Shown here piece after piece: positions 12,671 through 59,072 of a stretch of 64,000 bases of DNA (position 1 is the first letter of the stretch; each line of letters starts with the position of its first letter). The stretch is from Lumbricus rubellus (taxonomy: Eukaryota; Annelida; Clitellata; Crassiclitellata; Lumbricidae): assembly GCA_945859605.1 (NCBI GenBank), contig OX243811.1, positions 39,859,821 through 39,923,820 on the forward strand, read 5' to 3'. The notes below the pieces were generated by a model. That model saw nothing but the letters and a program-made list of their open reading frames with translations, was not told the origin of the DNA and did no database searches. A program made the position numbers and the translations under genes.

Positions 12671-14735
12671 CTGCCAAGGAGCAAAACAATCCCAGGATGC
12701 TCTTAAGTTGGCTGTCAGCGAGGAAGATAAGAGCAATTTCTTCAAGAAAGGCTGAACACTGGGCATCGTAGAGTCTATCCCAGTTTTGAGATTTCCCTCA
12801 ACCTGATAATCATCCACTCAAGCCTCTATTAAAAATAGTTCACAAAGTCAGTTTTGATATTTTTCTCATCTCCTAGGTACTTTATGTTGCAGAAGAACAT
12901 TAAGTAGCCTACTGAGTAATTGATAGGGACAAAGTGGAGCTTAAATCTATAAATTAATTTCTACCTTTGTGTAGACTTGTACCCGTAACATTCCTATTTG
13001 AAGCTCAAAATGCATCACCACCTAAAATATTCTGAATGAAACTTTTCATGGATATGCTGTAAAACCATTGTTTAAGTGGACTCTACCCTACCACATACAT
13101 CTATTGAGCTTACTTACTAAGTGAAGAGTCAACCAACCCATTCTTGATGAAAATTCAGGCCAGAGATGTTTTAAACCTTGTGTCTCCCGAATTGGTTACA
13201 TCATAAGCCGTTGGTAGCAAAACTTTGAGAATCTCATGCTGTTGCAACAATAGCAACTTCACATTTTTGAACCAACTTTGATTTTAAATGCTATGTTTTC
13301 CCCACCCTTGTCTGACATTTGAGCTTGATCTCTGTTCTAATCACTTGAACTGAAATTTACAAACTTAGTTACTTCATCGCTCTATGAAAATTGTTTCAAT
13401 AACTACGGCTCTGATTTGCTCTGAATACCAACGAGGCTCAATCCCACTTGGCCCTATCTCGTCATTTCTGGGTTTGCCTTCATCCTTTAACATACTGACC
13501 CTGTATTGACTGAATTCTGCAGATAGGCAAACTTGCTCCAAATAGTGACTTGAATAATGAGCTCCTTCATTTTACACTAGTTTTCTGACACAATGGAAAA
13601 TTAGGAGAAACAAGGCTGAAATGCAGTAGATTTGAGAATCGAGAAGCCAGGCTACTGTTTGTAAATATGTTGAAATAGATGAGTCTTAAAATTAGACCTG
13701 AGAGACATTGAAAAACTAATGTCTTTGAGCCTTAAATTTAGACCTAAGTTATATTGAAAAATTTATGTTTTCTATTGTTACCGATGTTCGATAGGTATGA
13801 TAATAGTGCTAATCATCCATTGACAGTGACTGGTACGACAACCATGTAATAATTATTGCCTTGTGTGATTGCTTGCCTTTCCTGATGGCTGATGTAGAGG
13901 TAAAATTGCCTGTTTTGCTTCTGAACAGGTTCTTGGAAAATGTGTATGAAGTTTATTTAGACAAGTATTACAATGTTATGTAAAGACTTTGCTGGAAATT
14001 AGTAGTTTGTAATGATTTCTTTAAAGATTTGCGAAGCTAGCTTGACACTGAAATTTGTTGGCTCAAACTATGCATGCATATACAAGTGATCACATAAATT
14101 GTAATCGTAATATCCAAATTTCTAAAGCAAAGCTTGAAAGCCATGCGTGGGGCACCAGCTTATTCACATAACACTTGGAGCTGTTATCATGCTTTGAAAA
14201 GGGCCGGTGCATGTAGCATTTTTAGCCAGCCAACAAGAGTCTATCTGGAAGAAGGCCATTCCAGGCAACAACAATATCTTAAATCTGTGAGATATTAATT
14301 TCGATACCCATTTGTTAACTGCCACTGACTCTTCTTGTTCCTCACACTAGAACAGTGTTGGGTACTTGGATTTCTGAATGAAGTTAAGGATTTCACTGCT
14401 CTCTGTTCTGTTGTTCAGATCTGAACTGAAGAACTGTCATTTTCAACTTGTTGACTCAGTATAAATGGCTTTACATTTGGTTTCTCATACCTAAATAATT
14501 TTTACTCAGCATCTGCAAAACATTATGGTTTTTATTACAGTTTTAACTTACAGTGCCTTGTGCATTATGATGATGTAATATTAGAAGTCAGTAGATTAAA
14601 CATGCTTCATTCTTTGGGCATTCTGGCCACACTTGTATCTACTGTTATGAGATGCTATTTTGAAGAGTGTAGCTGTATAATTATGCTGGTCGTTCTGTGT
14701 AAATGCTTATAAAAAATAAATTGACTATTCTCTAA
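12671..14735 (+). other. probable 3' UTR of the zinc-finger gene
   Basis: About 2 kb of AT-rich non-coding sequence follows the TGA at 12668-12670 without any repeat or open frame of note. It ends shortly after an AATAAA signal. The 3' UTR assignment is inferred from position. Confidence 0.5.
14715..14720 (+). terminator. AATAAA polyadenylation signal
   Basis: This is a canonical AATAAA hexamer within an A-rich run, followed by T-rich sequence. It is the best cleavage/polyadenylation signal I noticed downstream of the zinc-finger stop codon. Use is not proven. Confidence 0.45.
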
Positions 14736-17268
14736 AGTGCATTTTTAGCAATGATATGTAAGTGTTTAATGTGTAATGATAGTTGTTATTTGTAAATGTT
14801 TACTACATGTACTTTACTTGCAAAAGAAAATTTAAAAATACATTATTTTTTTAAAGGTTGAGGCATGCTTTTAAAGATTTGTGTAAAGTTAGTTGAGGGC
14901 TGTTTGAAACGTACACATGAACCTTCTTACAGTTTTGTAGGCTTATTCATAGCAGCAGTTACGATGCAATTGGATTGTTGAGTTGTTTGGAGAATTTAAC
15001 GTTCTTTACTATACATGTGCAGCACAACGTTGTTGTAGAATATACATTATACACCTCAGATTTGTATACGTGCAGCACAATGTTGTTGTAGAATGTTTTA
15101 GAATGTTGTACTTGATTTATGTTCTGTAGGATCTTTCTGTGGATATTAATTTGTTGTTTTATTGTGTTATGTTGCACTATCATGGTTGATAATGACTATT
15201 TTTGCTAAACATGGCACATGGAGTGATTTAAGGGAGGGTACCCCACTGAAGGTGCCTTGTCCATATAAGTGTACTTCATTTCTCATTTGTACCTAATCTC
15301 ATCCATTAAAGGTAAATTTCTTTGTACACTTTACTGTGTCCAAATGTCTTTGTCACACACTGGATCAGACTGTTTCCTACAAATCACACCTAGATGCAGT
15401 GCTAAAGAAGTTGCTAATATAGTGTTCTTTCGATTTTACTGTGTAAACTGTACAGTGTTCTAAAATAGAGGCAGAGGACAATTTTGAGCACTATTTAGCT
15501 TGTTCATTTCTGAGAAAGAGTAGCCAATGTATTGAGCTCTTGCCATGTCCCATGAAGTGTGCTATTTCAATTTTTTCTTGAGTGATGCCTGGTAATTAAT
15601 TGGGTGGTGTTGCCCTATAAATTTATTGGTGTTTCTGTTGTTAAACCCTGGTTCAGGCTGTTACTGTGACTGTATGAAATATGCTCTTCGCTTTAAGCTG
15701 AGCTGTTAATTTGTACATTAATTGTACAGTGTCTTAAGGTGAGACTCCGAGATAAATGGGACATCCTAAAATACGTTTGTATGCTTCTTCATATTTACAG
15801 ATCTACTGTTTATGTAATGTCATGCATTTATTTATGTTTGTGCATATGTATGTATTTGCATGTGTATGATGGAAAGATTTTAATTAAGTTGTTCAAAATC
15901 GCAGAGAAATGTTACACCGTGTGACCTTGTTTAAATTTTCTCGATGTAACTTGTGTGAAATGTTCCCAGTAAAATTTCCAGAGTGACTTTCTGAGAAATA
16001 TTCTGAGTGAGCTATTAAATGTTTTAAGTGTTTATGTGACTTAGTTCAATCTTTGAGTCTTCCTTGTATAAATTATTTCAATTGTCCTGATTGATTGATT
16101 GATTGGCTGGTGCCGCTGGTTGGTTGAATTGATTAATTGATTGATTGAGTGAGTGAATCGTATCATCTTGCCAACACTTTTGTTTAATTCTGTGTTTAAA
16201 TATTCTCAAGCAGCTATAATGTGAACTGGTTGAAATATCTTCAATATGATTTTGTCAGCTTTCATGTCGCTTGCGTACTACAGAATATTTTAAATGAAAA
16301 TGTGTTTTTTGTGTGTAAATATTCTTTCTTGTCTCATTTGAAATGTGACACTGTTAGGCGGTTCCTTAATGCTTACCAAGTCCAATGAGCTCTGCATTAG
16401 TTTTCAGTCACTCATAGTGGCCTACATTCTCGTTGTTAAATAGTCAAATGGCGAAAATGAAATGCACATGTTAGCATGGTTAAATGTGTGTAACTCAATG
16501 GAAATGTTTTAAAAGTTCTTTACATATTCACGATTATCTAATTTTGATGAATTATATATTTATATACCAGAAACACTATTTAACTTTGTTCCTTACCAGT
16601 GAGGCGCTTAACAATTAACAGTCTCCAGCTTTATAAAAAAAAACGCTGTTCTTTTCAAGCAGTAGGCCTAGTCTCCTAGACTTGCTTCACTTTTCTAATG
16701 ACCTGTTTTCCGCACTTGAAGAGGAAATGAATTTCTTCTCTGGACATAAAAAAAACATATGAAGGCAGCTGGTGTGTATAGAACATGCTTTTGATGATCT
16801 AGGATGATTGTCCGTCATACGCCACAAATAAATGACATGAATCGTATTTTTAAAACAAATAAACCATTGGCAAATAAACAATCTTCTTTAGATAATTAAT
16901 TGATTGCAATTATAGATTAAAGATATTCAGCATTTTTAGACAAATACAATTAGCGTCAATCAAGAAATTTAATAGAGTTTAACACATTTTACTTTAAATT
17001 ACATTCTATACTAAAACATGTAGTAAATGTTAGTTGGTGTTATTAACCTCTTCAATTCGATAGCTAAACTTGACTAATTTGGCTTTGTAAATTATGCTCG
17101 ATCGACCATGTGACCGACCAATAGTCAAAAAAATATGGTCCATATGCAGTTTTTAATCCAAACTGCACATACCACTCAATGCTAAGACCACTTCAACTGG
17201 TCTATAAATTTATATGACAATGTTGACAATGGAAAGATCATCTATGCAGACCTGTCTTTTTTGCATTT
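14736..17268. other. intergenic DNA with minor repeats
   Basis: No gene is recognised. A 23-base motif starting GCAGCACAA and containing GTTGTTGTAGAAT occurs twice, near 15019 and 15070. An imperfect (GATT)n run lies at 16088-16152. The rest is AT-rich without structure I can name. Confidence 0.5.
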
Positions 17269-17480
17269 GTTTGTATGTGCACTTGTTATAGCGCCACTTC
17301 AATCTCAGAGATGCTTCCGAATGCAGAGCGGACACTACATCGGAGTTTCACGCCGAAGCGCTGATCAATTGTGAGTGAAGGACTTGCCCAAGTTCCCTAC
17401 GCCCCGACTTGAGGTGGATTTGAACCTTCAACCCCTCGGCTGCAAGGCGACAAACATACCTACTACACCACCACGCCCCG
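17269..17480 (-). mobile_element. tRNA-derived SINE, full-length copy
   Basis: Same family as 6363, with the same order of tail, core and tRNA-like head. It ends in CACCACGCCCC (the head on the minus strand). The B box has decayed to GGATTTGAACC, so this copy is older or drifted. Confidence 0.85.
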
Positions 17481-17886
17481 CATTAGCCAACTTTATCCTG
17501 TTTATTGAGGGAAGCTTGGTTAGCCATAACTTTGCTTAATGCTTTATACATGGGGCTTCTGATATGCAATTATGCATGTGTATGGGATGAGGCCTATTGC
17601 AGGTTTGGAGGATAATTCTGTTTGATTGGATGTGTGTTATTTGTTCAGTAGCACCTGTGACTAGTTCTTGAAGTTACCATGCAGTATTGGACACATTAAT
17701 ATCTAGTTGTAAGTTTATTTATATGTATGTATGCTGTTTATATATAAGATATATAAGAACCTCACAAAAATGAATAGGCACCTTTGTGTGGTTCTTTAAT
17801 TATTTAATTTACAAAGATACAAAGTAAAGGCACCGAGTCATTTATCATATAGGATTAAAGGTCTGCAGTTTATGGCTAGATATAAT

Positions 17887-18362
17887 CAGGGCTGAAGGTG
17901 AGCGGGGTTTGTCGGGGTCTGCATCACGGCATTAATTTTCGTGACCTGCCGTTGCTGGGTTTCAGCCGAGTCACATGTTTAACATTTAGGACCCAGTGTG
18001 TAATCTAGATGTCTCTGGGGTGGGGTTACCCAAAATTTCCCGCCAGAAAAATTCGCAAAGTGCTGTTTACATGCAAATACGTACCATTTCCCCCAGAAAA
18101 ATTTAACATGTAGGATTCCCCCAGAAAATATTTGACAGATCCTGGTAACATGTATAGATAAAAAATCATGAAATTTGACAGAAAGACTAAAGAAAACATC
18201 ATCAGTTTCTAAAGTAGCAAAGCTGATTTTGGGAAATTTTAGGCGAATGACTTAAAAAAGGGTCATGAGAAAAATGTTCAGGCCAAGGCTGTATCGGCTC
18301 GTCCGTCCAAAACGGCCATTTAACTCTTACCCAGTAACTTTTCCAAACCACTTTCAGCCCTG
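17887..18362. mobile_element. hAT-like MITE
   Basis: The TIRs CAGGGCTGAAGGTG (17887-17900) and CACTTTCAGCCCTG (18349-18362) pair with one mismatch. The flanking octamers GATATAAT and AATATAAG match at six of eight positions, consistent with a decayed 8-bp duplication. The element is 476 bp with no coding. The interior carries several CCCCCAGAAAAATT-like repeats. Confidence 0.7.
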
Positions 18363-19735
18363 AATATAAGTGATGTTTATCAGTATTCTGAATATGACTA
18401 CTGCTATCAAACATTGCTAATTAAGAGTTCGCAAACATGAATTCCAGCAGAGGCAATTGTCCATTAATTAGATGGACGTCCTTTATGCTACATGTATATA
18501 AATTCTAAATTTACATTACATTTCATTTGCCAATTTCTGGTGCTGATGTACTTTGCCTTACCAACATAAAGTGTTCCTTGACATGGTGCTAAAGCATTGA
18601 ATCATGTTCATTTTTCAGGTATTTGCTCAGGTGCAATTTTACTCAGTCTTCCTAAAGTAGTGTTTAACTGTGACGTAGTTGAACATTTGCATGTCACAGG
18701 TTCTTGACATTTTACAGTGTTAATTGCCGGTGCTTTAATGACATCTCTCATCTGAAAGAGTGGCTGTCACATTTAGATTATCTAATGAATCACTTAAACC
18801 CTCATTTTGTTATTTTGTTAAGTTACATGTAGGCTACCGGTATGTGTCATGCAGTCTGTACACTTATGATGTGCTTAAACTCTTTGTGACATTTAAAAAT
18901 CTGCACTGGAACCTTTGGGTGGTTATTCATAAAACTTTCCTGCAGTCGTTTTAGTAGTAGGCCTAATGCCATATCTTTTCAGTGGTTGTGTCATCCACCT
19001 CAAGAAGACCTTTCACTGGATTGTGGATTTCCTTCTGTTGACCAAGCTTTGCTAACCATTTCAACGCAAACAGAGTCTGCAGGAAAGAGGTGTTCCATTG
19101 CACATTTCATATCTTAATTTCTGCAGTGATCTGATCATTTGACATGAGAATCGAGCCACATCTTCCCTTTTGGCATCTAGACGAAGTGTCTTAGGTGCTT
19201 TGATGGTCATAAGTTAGACTGGACCCAGGACAGAGGAGTAAAACTGTCATAGGGACCAGACCATGGCCACTCTGTAGCTGTGGTTGTTTTAGGACTACAC
19301 TCTGTAGTGATTAAGACCATTAATCTATGCCATATGGTCATGTGCTTATCTTTGTCACAAGACCATTTATTCTTTTCAGCTTTAGACCATATTTTCAACG
19401 TTTTAGAAATAAACTTATTTTTCTAACATGGTAACCAAAGTGCTTAAAGTTGTGCTTCATTGTTTTTGTGGAATATTGTACATGAGCAAATTCTATTATT
19501 AAAGTCTTATTTCTGATTATTACAGTTTGAGATTTTGACTCATGATGCATACAATCATACACACATACATGGCGCAAAACTTCCATGACGCCGCCTATCA
19601 GTCGTTCTTCCCGAACCGAATCTTTTTCGTAGCCAAGGTCGCTAGATGGCCATAGCGAACAGCAATCTTCGATGGCCGTTCAGTTTCAGAATGCTCTGTT
19701 ATCCGCAAGGGAAACTAATTAGTTAATAAGGTAAC
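18363..19735. other. gene-free intergenic DNA
   Basis: Short frames exist but none has family resemblance or splice context. Nothing further was noticed. Confidence 0.5.
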
Positions 19736-19737
19736 AA

Positions 19738-19885
19738 CAACCATAGGCGCAACCACCCTATGGGACCCACGGGACGCGTCCCCTCCAACTTTTGAGTGGT
19801 CCCCTAACTTTATCATTATGGTCCCCCAACTTTTAGGACGTGATTCATTATGGTCCCCCCCCCCAACTTTTAGGGCGTGACAACA
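19738..19885. repeat. short tandem repeat, possibly a transposon end
   Basis: A block of about 34 bp (ATTATGGTCCCCC, then CAACTTTTAGG, then CGTGA) is repeated at about 19815 and 19848, with a third partial copy upstream. The GGCGCAACCACCCTATGGG start resembles the ends of some hAT elements, but I find no matching far terminus or duplication. Confidence 0.5.
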
Positions 19886-20019
19886 ACGTTCGTATAACAA
19901 AGTGAGGTCGTCGTATAATACGGAATTAGTGCTTACCCTTATAAATTATTATTATTAAACTGTCATTTATAACGCGTCTAAACAAAAAGAATCTTGCCCT
20001 AACAAGTAACGTAACACCA

Positions 20020-20655
20020 AGCATTGCTAATGACGTAACAATGGTGCTGTAGACCAAAACGTTGTCATCATAATAGCACAGAAGTATTGCAGCAATAAAG
20101 ACATTAGTGGCGTAACAAAATTGCATAGGCCCAACAAGGAGAAGGCGTGACTCGATAACCTAGCATCGTCAATCATCATGACCAATAAAATTAGTGACGT
20201 AAGGGTCTAATAATAATGATGGGACAAAAGAGATGTCGCAATAAAATGTCCACAGTACAAGCTAATAAATTGTAAGTAAGTAAGTATATTCGTTATTAAT
20301 CCAACTGCATAACCACACTTTAGATCTGTTGCCGTTCCTCTGACGCAATTTCCGTGTCAGAATCTTCAATGCTGTGTCCCCGGAGTACGGCGTCGATGCT
20401 CATTCGGCGTCGGCGAACACAAAATATTCACAGTGTGGGCGCACATGTCTAAATCGTCTGCTCGAGGCATCGCCTTCTGTTATTAGTTTCAATCGTCTGA
20501 CGAAGCTGAGCGTCGTGCCGACTCGTGCGCACTGCCCTGCATGCGCGGATTACTGTTGCTCGGGTTTAGTTACTTGCAGTTCGTGATTAATATCGTATTA
20601 TGAATCGAAAACTTTTAGTTTGATCGAGGAATCGCTCGTGATTTTAGCGTTTAAA
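20020..20655 (+). promoter_or_regulatory. putative promoter / 5' flank of peroxidasin
   Basis: CpG density rises sharply at about 20340-20540, immediately upstream of the first coding exon. TGACGTAA-like bZIP (CREB/ATF/PAR) motifs occur at about 20030 (TAATGACGTAAC), 20105 (TAGTGGCGTAAC, one mismatch) and 20192 (TAGTGACGTAAG). No TATA box was identified. Promoter activity is inferred from position and composition only. Confidence 0.4.
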
Positions 20656-54694
<34,039 letters not shown>

Positions 54695-55619
54695 AAAGGT
54701 CATTAGAGGTCAACAACCGTGTGTCAGGCACCCATACAAAGGAGAACAGGCTTTCTATTTAAACTGTCTGGTAGTGCGTTTATTGTGCTCTTTAATTGTT
54801 GTTGTCCTGTGTCTGGGACTTTTTCATCGGTATGTCTCATTTCAAGCCATTTGTCATTGGGTTAAAAGGGAAATTGTGCCACTTACCCCTTCCTACTCCA
54901 TCCCTTACTTTCATGTTCATGTCCTGCATATTTTTAATAGTGCTTAAAATACCGATCTGTGACCTTTTTGTGTTTTTCAAGATTCTGATCCGTTTCTTTT
55001 CTTTTAGAAAGGTTGTCTCGCAATGTCTGTCTGTCATTTTGACTCTTTTCTGCCAGTACTTTTATTTGTCATTTATGGTCACTGGGTAGTTCTTTGAGTT
55101 TATGAGAATTATAGGTTGAAATCATGGCACCCCAGTATACAATGTGTTCAATGGATAGACAAATCATGTACAGTAGCTGCCATTTAGAACATTTTAATCC
55201 GAAGGACAGAGTCAAAAGAATGCTTTTTAAGAATGGTTTATTCTTGTACTTTATGTTGAAATGAGGAATTTTCAGTTCCTTTGTTATACATGTACATTGC
55301 TATAGTCAATTAAATATGAAAGATCCACATTTGTTAACCTTCAGAGGTATCAAATATGAAATTACTGTACTAGTGTTACATGAAAATTCACAAGTGCTAA
55401 AAAAAAGCACTCTTGTTCAATGCACTGCTTGAATTACATCTATTTTCACAATTTTTTTGGTGAACTTAGGAATTGACACAATATAACTGTAACTAACATT
55501 ACGACTGTCTGATTAATATAATGGTAATTTACAATTATTTTATAATACTTATATATTAATTTCTATAATTTTAATATCAATAATATAATTTTCTTCTTAA
55601 TTAATTCAAACTGACACAA

Positions 55620-55910
55620 GTCACCGTATGAGTATGAACGGATGATTACAAGTTATTACAGGAGTAGGATTTGACTGTATTATTGTTCCTTAAGAAAGAC
55701 TCATTTCACCTTTACATGACAATGACCCATTACATATTGTTAAAAGTTCACCTTAAAACACCGGCACTGTCTGTCCTACCGCTCATTTTACCAATGCCGC
55801 CAGGCTGAGCCAACCTTTGATAGGGTGGCAGGTATTGATCCCTCTACATACTTGATGTTATGCTCTTCATGCCAGTGATGTTACCATTCACCTACCCGTA
55901 CCTCCCTCCC
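55620..55910. repeat. dispersed repeat of unknown family, copy B
   Basis: It is the partner of 26330-26590: CCGCTCATTTTACCAATGCC, GGTGGCAGGTATTGATCC and CTCTTCATGCCAG occur in the same order and orientation, at moderate divergence. Confidence 0.5.
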
Positions 55911-58164
55911 AACATAGAATATGTGACTTATGTGTCTTTGAGTTTTTGGCAGTTTTTCAGATACATTTTCTGTTTTCTAGATTCATATTAGGGAGCCATT
56001 TATTTGGTTCTTAATCTTTAAGGTAAAATCTTTGGAAATAAGCATGAAAATAATTGTGATAACAGTATAATAATAATAATAATAATATGAATGATATGAA
56101 TGATAAAGTATTTCTTGATTACCAAGTCAATGAGAATATTTTTGGATTCGGTTGTTTACTAGATTTAATTAGGAGTTCTTATTCCAGGAATCTTGAACAC
56201 GGATTAAAGACAATTTCAGTATTTTGTAAGTTTTTTGGTATATGTTTTCTTTCTAAAAACGAAAGCAAGTAGAAGCAGACATTTGCATGTTATATGTTTG
56301 TCTTTATACACCAGTATATTTGTATGTGTATCTGCCAAAAAAGAAAAGCAACTTGGCTATATTATAACAGAGCTAAAGAGGTGCAATGAAAGTCAAGCTG
56401 GAAATTTGGTGATCTCTTTCGGATGGAACATTGTAGTAACAATAGAATATTCGTGTATTAAGTAATCAAACTGACAAACCACAGCCTAAGACTGAGTACT
56501 TAGTCAATTTATCTCTCTTAGAGAAAAATATCTGTTTGTATACTGCATTGACAGCTTTATTGCCAGACAGCTGAAATTTATGAGACTGTCTGTGTTTACC
56601 TCTTATCTGCATTATCAGGCATTACTGTTATGACTACACGCTGGCAACGGGAAAAGTGTCAGTGACAGGCTGTTTTGTTAGATATTGCATAATGATATTA
56701 TTTTTTATCAATTTTCTACATCAGTCTGTTTCACATTGCCCAGTTTAACATGTTTAGAGTATTTTTTATACAATTGTAGCTAATTACAATAACTGGTCAT
56801 AATTTCAGTCTTGCTTTAGATTAAAATTAATTGGCCTTGTTAACAGACACATTAGCGTCTATCAGTACTTGCGCTGCAACAGTGTACGTGGTTTCTAGAC
56901 ATAAGTCTTTTAGCAGACAGGTATTGTGACTGTCAGACTGTGTGCTTTACTGCCATAAAGTTTCTGCTTATTGTCATTCTGTAGCCATTGTAGTGACTGT
57001 TGTTGGCAGACAGTAGTTTCAAGAGTATAGTTAGCATGATTATTTTCTCATATGACAAGGACACTGCCATCGATGCATTTACAGTATGTGTGTGTCAGGT
57101 AGAGTACCGATATACAGTACTATACATACTGAGTCAAATCATACTTTAAAGTATCATCATGTAGTTTTCAAATACTATGGAAATGGGGAGGGGGAATAAA
57201 GGATTTGTCTGCAGAGGAAGCGTGTTGTTTATTTGTACTTTCTGGGTTTTTTTCTGGGTTATTGTCGTCAAACAGTCTAAATGTTTTAAGTCCAGTTTAA
57301 GATTAGACTTTTCTAATCTTTAAAATTTGTATATTTTGATAAAGTTAAATGTAGAGAAATCAGACTTGGTGCCCCATTCATTGTGGCGAACTATGGCAAA
57401 TTGGAGAATGTACAGGAAAGCAGCCTGTACTTTGGATCACACTGTTCTACCATGCAGCCAGAAGGGTTTTTACAGAGATAACCTTCTTGTCCAGTAATTA
57501 ATGAGCATTAATAATAATTTTTTAATGTTGTTACGAAGATGCTCAGTTTTGAAGACAATTTCGTATATGTTCACTTGCACCAATTGAGTCTTTTTACCTT
57601 TGACATTTTTGTCTAAATTATTTTACAGTTATGGGGATTTGAGAAAAAAAATGCCCAGCTTTAAACAAAATATTAAAGTGAAGTAAGCATCATATTGTAA
57701 CTATTATTATATTCAAAATGGAAATAATAAGATCTTTGCATTAATTACTTATTTATTAACTATCATTTTGTAATCAAATGTTTAAAAACTCTGATATTAT
57801 TTATGATTCATTTGTTTATTTCTCATTGTGAAAATGGATGTTGCAATTCATAATTTACTAGTCATAGTTAATATATCACCATAAACCTAAACCTCCACAT
57901 AACTGGTTATCAATGAAGCCAAGAGACAACTAACTTACTGGCCAAAACGTCATGATAAACGTATACCATAACATTTACATGTACACACAGATTTAAGCAT
58001 TCAAAATTATTATTTTTATATGCCGACTACAAGATGTTATTCATTCACATGATGCCATATGATGTATCTGTCTAAAAGTGCTTCATTCTGAGTCCCTTCA
58101 AATAAAAACTTTTTTATGAAAAAGCTTGGGATTGATAAATCTTCATACCGAAACACGCAACTTG

Positions 58165-58222
58165 ACAATAGCAAAGTTACAAAACACTTCTGAGAGGCAC
58201 TTGAGAGGAGCTATATAATATA

Positions 58223-58255
<33 letters not shown>
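58165..58255 (+). mobile_element. LINE 3'-end fragment followed by (TA)n
   Basis: CTTCTGAGAGGCACTTGAG then AGGAGCTATATAATATAG resembles the LINE terminus and is followed by a GT/TA microsatellite. Confidence 0.45.
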
Positions 58256-59072
58256 TTATATCACTGTGATACATGCATTCGCGCAAGTGGAGTGCTCACT
58301 CACACCTGTATTGATCCACGGACTTGCAAGTCAGCTGAAGCCAATAAGTGATTCTATTAATCTTGGCCGAGATCTCCATGACATTATTAGTTAAATATAT
58401 GGTGACATAATCAGTTGAACATAGTACACGACATATATAAAATCAGTTAAAAATATACACGTTAAAAAGTTGACAATTAATCGATTTAAAAAATTATAAA
58501 TTATGCCTAAAAATGTTAATACTGATTAATTACCATGGTAGAACATAAATTAAATAGATAAAACAATGCAGCAAAAAACAATGCAGCAAGATATTGCAGA
58601 AAACTGAGAAAAGCATGCTATTGCTAAAATTCTATAGATGTAGAATCTTGTGGGAATGTGTCCAATACAATATAAGTTAAACTAACAATACTTATGTTAT
58701 AATTATTAACACATGCTACAAGCATTTGCTAACTCATAAAGCCTAGCACGATAAAATTTGTGCCCTGACAAGTTATCACAATAAACATTCAACTTTGATG
58801 CTGGAAGATTTCAATAGGCAGCAGAAAGCTTGCATATCACAGATAATTAATTATAATTAAAAGCAAAAAATGTCACAAATTAAAGTTCTAAAATGTATTG
58901 GTGTTATGTCCTCAATTATTGGCATTTTCTGCCACAAAGACATTTTATCATTAATAAATTATTATGGCGAAAAAAATTAATCAGTTGTAGGCCTACATGA
59001 CATAATGAAAAAGCCTTCATTATGATTAGCGTAACCTTTTACTCTTAATTAGAATCTATTGTATTATGCATA

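Larger units (their letters stand above)
54695..59066. other. peroxidasin 3' UTR and intergenic DNA
   Basis: AT-rich sequence with no conserved coding. AATAAA hexamers at about 57197 and 58103 are candidate but unproven polyadenylation signals. A (TAA)n run lies at about 56070-56085. Confidence 0.45.
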
